20,319 nucleotides of DNA from a virus. Below the pieces are notes generated by a model. It saw only the letters and a program-made list of their open reading frames with translations, did not search any database and was not told the origin of the DNA. The position numbers and the translations under genes are program-made. How positions within the stretch are numbered: position 1 is the stretch's first letter; each line of letters starts with the position of its first letter. This document shows, piece after piece, positions 18,468 to 20,319 of this stretch. The stretch lies in IMG/VR virus record IMGVR_UViG_3300012199_000007, positions 1-20,319 of that record; one strand, given 5' to 3'.

Positions 18468-18772
18468 AGTTCCTCTTGCTCCTTTTGTGATTGCTTCTCG
18501 ATCCGCTCTCGTATATGTTTCTCTCGAATGGCAGCCCGCCACAGACAGAGATGGAGTGTTTGTGCTGATTCTGAATGCAGCTCTCCGTCCTGGCCTCTCC
18601 ACCGCAGTATCCACCAATGGCGACTGGCAACATCAGGACGATAATGGACTTCAAGCTTGGCTGGACCTTGCCCGTTTGTTGCCAGATCTTTGAGAAGATA
18701 CTCCAGGTCGATCTCTGCCCACTCGACGAACTGGCGTGCTGCATAGACGGTACTGTCAAAGAGTGAGGTCAT
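18464..18772 (-). CDS. Unknown small protein, Trp-rich, with charged tail
   Basis: 102 residues, unrecognised. An N-terminal helix (STVYAARQFVEWAEIDLEYL) is followed by a beta stretch with several tryptophans (DVASRHWWILRWRGQDGELH) and an Arg/Glu/Lys/Gln-rich helix (REKHIRERIEKQSQKEQEEL), probably coiled coil. The start overlaps the preceding stop and its own stop overlaps the next start, both as ATGA. AGGAG lies seven bases upstream. Confidence 0.65.
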   Translation of the reverse strand: MTSLFDSTVYAARQFVEWAEIDLEYLLKDLATNGQGPAKLEVHYRPDVASRHWWILRWRGQDGELHSESAQTLHLCLWRAAIREKHIRERIEKQSQKEQEEL

Positions 18773-18960
18773 GCCTTTTCTCCTACAATCTTGCCTACAG
18801 CCTTGTCTAGCTCCTCCGTAGCATCTTTGAGCCGTCGCATGTATCTTTGCAAGTTATGCTCGTTGAGCACTGGTGACTTGAGTTCCATCAGAACCCACAT
18901 TGCACGTTCTTGCACGTTCTCTGCGCTGTTGATGATCTCTGTCATTTTGATGGTATCCAC
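18769..18960 (-). CDS. Small helical protein
   Basis: 63 residues, all helix-forming and charged: MDTIKMTEIINSAENVQERA, MWVLMELKSPVLNEHNLQRY, MRRLKDATEELDKAVGKIVG. It may form a helical hairpin or coiled-coil dimer. No family recognised. The start at 18960 is supported by AGGAGG seven bases upstream, although it overlaps the previous gene by 19 bases; an ATG at 18945 would give an ATGA overlap but has no binding site. Confidence 0.6.
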   Translation of the reverse strand: MDTIKMTEIINSAENVQERAMWVLMELKSPVLNEHNLQRYMRRLKDATEELDKAVGKIVGEKA

Positions 18961-19139
18961 GCTCGTTCCTCCTGTCTTGCAAGCATCATGGCTTCATGCT
19001 TCTTTGCCATGGCGATGATCAACTCCTGTCGCCAGTATCCTTGCGCGTCAGACTCTTCGGCCATGTTTTGCAGCAATGTACCGATGAACGTGTCTAGCGC
19101 GTCGGCCACGTGCCACCAAGTGATGTTCCTACCAATCAT
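18942..19139 (-). CDS. Small unknown helical protein
   Basis: 65 residues: MIGRNITWWHVADALDTFIG, TLLQNMAEESDAQGYWRQEL, IIAMAKKHEAMMLARQEERA. Mostly helical, with no cysteine or membrane segment; unrecognised. AAGGAGGAAAGT directly before the ATG is an ideal ribosome binding site. It overlaps the end of the tiny membrane gene upstream by eleven bases and the start of the next gene by 19. Confidence 0.65.
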   Translation of the reverse strand: MIGRNITWWHVADALDTFIGTLLQNMAEESDAQGYWRQELIIAMAKKHEAMMLARQEERAWIPSK

Positions 19140-19290
19140 ACTTTCCTCCTTCTATGAACTTGCGTAGCTTATGCACCTTTAGCTCGCTTCTGAGCTTGAA
19201 TAGCGAGCAAAGCACGACAAAGACGATCGTGATCATGAACCAGTACTTGATCGTGATGTCAATCGTGACCAATATCCAGAAAAGAACCAT
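19129..19290 (-). CDS. Small membrane protein (53 residues)
   Basis: ATG at 19290 with GGAGG five bases upstream. The reading is MVLFWILVTIDITIKYWFMI, TIVFVVLCSLFKLRSELKVH and KLRKFIEGGKYDW. A long hydrophobic stretch (residues 2-31, broken by an Asp and a Lys) could be one or two short helices, followed by a basic cytoplasmic tail. Its strong ribosome binding site and close packing with neighbours make it real in my view. Function unknown; it might act on the membrane during infection, or exclude other phages. Confidence 0.6.
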   Translation of the reverse strand: MVLFWILVTIDITIKYWFMITIVFVVLCSLFKLRSELKVHKLRKFIEGGKYDW

Positions 19291-19299
19291 AGTATCCTC

Positions 19300-19518
19300 C
19301 TAGAGCAACCAGCCGTCTACGATGCTATTGCGCTTCTGCTCATCCACAAATTGGATGCTTGGCATGATACGCACGTATATTTGATTGAGTGCCAAATATT
19401 CCATCATGTCCTTTGAAGATGTGCTGGTACCAATAGCGTTCATGCGACTACTGATAGCAGATGCAAGAGCATGAAGCTCTGCACCGCCATCAAGCACGAG
19501 TATGATATTGTCTGGCAT
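19300..19518 (-). CDS. Unknown small protein
   Basis: 72 residues: MPDNIILVLDGGAELHALAS, AISSRMNAIGTSTSSKDMME, YLALNQIYVRIMPSIQFVDE. The start looks like a beta strand and loop (NIILVLDGGAE), then helices. No family recognised. The ribosome binding site is weak (AAGGTA), and the gene is separated from its neighbours by about ten bases on each side. Confidence 0.55.
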   Translation of the reverse strand: MPDNIILVLDGGAELHALASAISSRMNAIGTSTSSKDMMEYLALNQIYVRIMPSIQFVDEQKRNSIVDGWLL

Positions 19519-19527
19519 AGCTGTACC

Positions 19528-19617
19528 TTACCTTGCTGCAAGTATTGAGAGCACTGTGAGTATTGCAATCACGAATGCTACGATGCAGCATAATTCGATG
19601 ATATCGCCTTTTGTCAT
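19528..19617 (-). CDS. Tiny single-pass membrane protein (29 residues)
   Basis: ATG at 19617, coupled to the preceding stop as ATGA and with GAGGA upstream: MTKGDIIELCCIVAFVIAIL then TVLSILAAR. A single helix (6-27) covers nearly the whole protein. The frame is open further upstream, but that part is a Cys/His/Arg-rich shadow of the preceding gene. The pattern of small coupled membrane proteins repeats three times in this region. Confidence 0.5.
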   Translation of the reverse strand: MTKGDIIELCCIVAFVIAILTVLSILAAR

Positions 19618-19775
19618 GTGTTCCTCGCAATCTGCACACGGAGAGCTATCACCTGATATGTTCTCTCGGACATGTAGCATGCTCTTGCAATATCGTAGAC
19701 GAGTGCGAAAAGCAAGAGAAGTACGAAGAGCACGAACCATGGGACAGATGCAAGAGTGGAGGTGAGGCGTTTCAT
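19614..19775 (-). CDS. Small membrane protein (53 residues)
   Basis: ATG at 19775 with GAGGAG eight bases upstream, overlapping the previous stop as ATGA: MKRLTSTLASVPWFVLFVLL, LLFALVYDIARACYMSERTY, then QVIALRVQIARNT. A basic N-terminus is followed by one strong helix (12-28) and a basic tail. The N-terminal part could be read as a signal peptide, but there is no cleavage motif, so a signal-anchor is more likely. Function unknown. Confidence 0.55.
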   Translation of the reverse strand: MKRLTSTLASVPWFVLFVLLLLFALVYDIARACYMSERTYQVIALRVQIARNT

Positions 19776-20080
19776 GGCTGTGGCTCCTCTCGTACAAACT
19801 CGGCAAAGACCATTCTGACCATCCGTGGCGTGACCTCTTCCAACGCGATCAGTCCCGCGTGCTGCAGCTTAAAGAAGTCCTGTGGTGTGATCGGCGTATG
19901 CGCGATATCTCTGATGTGTTCGAAGAAGTCGCCTGCAATGATCATTGAGCCGTATTTCGGGTACGATTTGCAAGTAGCGCACGCTGCCGCTTTGTGATGC
20001 TTGACAAGTGCTCTGTACAATTTGCGTGCTTTTAGGTGCTCAGGACCGATAAGTCCTTCTTGTGTTGCGACGTGTATCAT
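19772..20080 (-). CDS. Unknown small protein with a CxxC motif
   Basis: 102 residues, unrecognised: an N-terminal helical part (GPEHLKARKLYRALVKHHKA), then ACATCKSYPKYGSMIIAGDF with one CxxC pair, then a helical C-terminal half (PITPQDFFKLQHAGLIALEE, VTPRMVRMVFAEFVREEPQP). With the two histidines before the cysteines (HHKAAACATC) a zinc site is possible. Coupled by ATGA to the LuxR-type gene before it and to the membrane protein gene after it. Confidence 0.65.
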   Translation of the reverse strand: MIHVATQEGLIGPEHLKARKLYRALVKHHKAAACATCKSYPKYGSMIIAGDFFEHIRDIAHTPITPQDFFKLQHAGLIALEEVTPRMVRMVFAEFVREEPQP

Positions 20081-20316
20081 GATGGATAATCACTTTCTAG
20101 ATAGCCATGCTCAATAGCATAGCGGATAAGCTGTATTCTATTGTGTACACCAGATAGACGCATGATAGTATATACTCTGTTTTGTATATTCCCATCAGTC
20201 GTTTCAAGCATTTGTGCTATTTCTCTGTTTGTATAGGCTTGAGCGATAAGATGAAGGACTTGCCGCTCACGTGGCGTAAAGTGCGGTGTGCCGCTTCTCT
20301 CAATCATGAGAATCAT
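20077..20316 (-). CDS. LuxR/GerE-type helix-turn-helix protein without a sensory domain
   Basis: 79 residues consisting of one LuxR-type DNA-binding domain: HFTPRERQVLHLIAQAYTNR, EIAQMLETTDGNIQNRVYTI, MRLSGVHNRIQLIRYAIEHG. The TPRE start, NREIA turn and the final LGVHNR-like region are all as in the family. A free output domain cannot be switched by a receiver or autoinducer domain, so it probably acts by amount, or by pairing with another protein. The ATG at 20316 is only three bases from the window edge; the gene might continue upstream, and a second ATG at 20307 is possible. Coupled by ATGA to the next gene. Confidence 0.8.
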   Translation of the reverse strand: MILMIERSGTPHFTPRERQVLHLIAQAYTNREIAQMLETTDGNIQNRVYTIMRLSGVHNRIQLIRYAIEHGYLESDYPS

Positions 20317-20319
20317 CAG

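Noticed and set aside
17797-18759. 320-codon minus-strand ORF covering the XRE gene and small genes
   Set aside because: Its first part is an out-of-frame reading of the small genes with ATGA links, and its last part is antisense to a clear XRE domain. Only the short internal start at 18237 is kept as an open question.

Overview
This window is the interior of a temperate tailed bacteriophage or prophage. It carries a nearly complete packaging and head-building gene set, a tyrosine integrase with an excisionase-like partner, a primase/helicase replication pair and a divergently read XRE-type repressor. Almost everything is coded on the minus strand, so it reads from high to low coordinates; only the XRE gene (17826-18134) is on the plus strand. 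Genes are tightly packed. Many are joined by ATGA or TAATG stop/start overlaps and most have strong AGGAGG-type ribosome binding sites. The host cannot be named with certainty. Strong Shine-Dalgarno sequences, TTGACA-type promoters, moderate GC and the style of the LuxR-type helix-turn-helix protein would fit a Gram-positive or Chloroflexota (Ktedonobacteria-like) host; this is inference.

Layout in transcription order. (1) 20316-18234: about ten very small coupled genes, including a receiver-less LuxR-type DNA-binding protein and three tiny single-pass membrane proteins. (2) 18134-17694: XRE regulator with its own terminator, and a divergent promoter region with an operator-like inverted repeat, resembling a lysogeny switch. 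(3) 17693-15089: RepA-like hexameric helicase, a repeat-rich gap that looks like a replication origin, then a DnaG-like primase. (4) 15077-11876: nucleotide-related and small accessory genes (deoxyribosyltransferase-like, OmpR-type winged helix, zinc-ribbon proteins, DUF3310, excisionase-like). (5) 11767-10383: endonuclease VII-like HNH protein and integrase, behind their own promoter. (6) 10382-10010: non-coding spacer with hairpins, a likely late promoter and possibly attP. (7) 10009-1: two tiny membrane proteins, small and large terminase, a portal fused to a 2H phosphoesterase, a small ORF split by a perfect hairpin, a zinc-finger protein, prohead protease/scaffold, major capsid protein with an Ig/FN3-like insertion, further head proteins, a head-tail connector candidate and the start of the next gene.

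The most unusual signal is at 5148-5350. A 54-codon reading frame is continuous only if a 38-base segment, which makes up most of a perfect 15-bp hairpin, is skipped between two CGC codons. This resembles translational bypassing of the T4 gene 60 type, or else a recent palindrome insertion. Other points of note are the portal-2H fusion with a possible internal start, a nested scaffold start, a GTGAC-repeat origin candidate, and a metabolic gene flanked by a direct repeat that duplicates the end of the primase gene.
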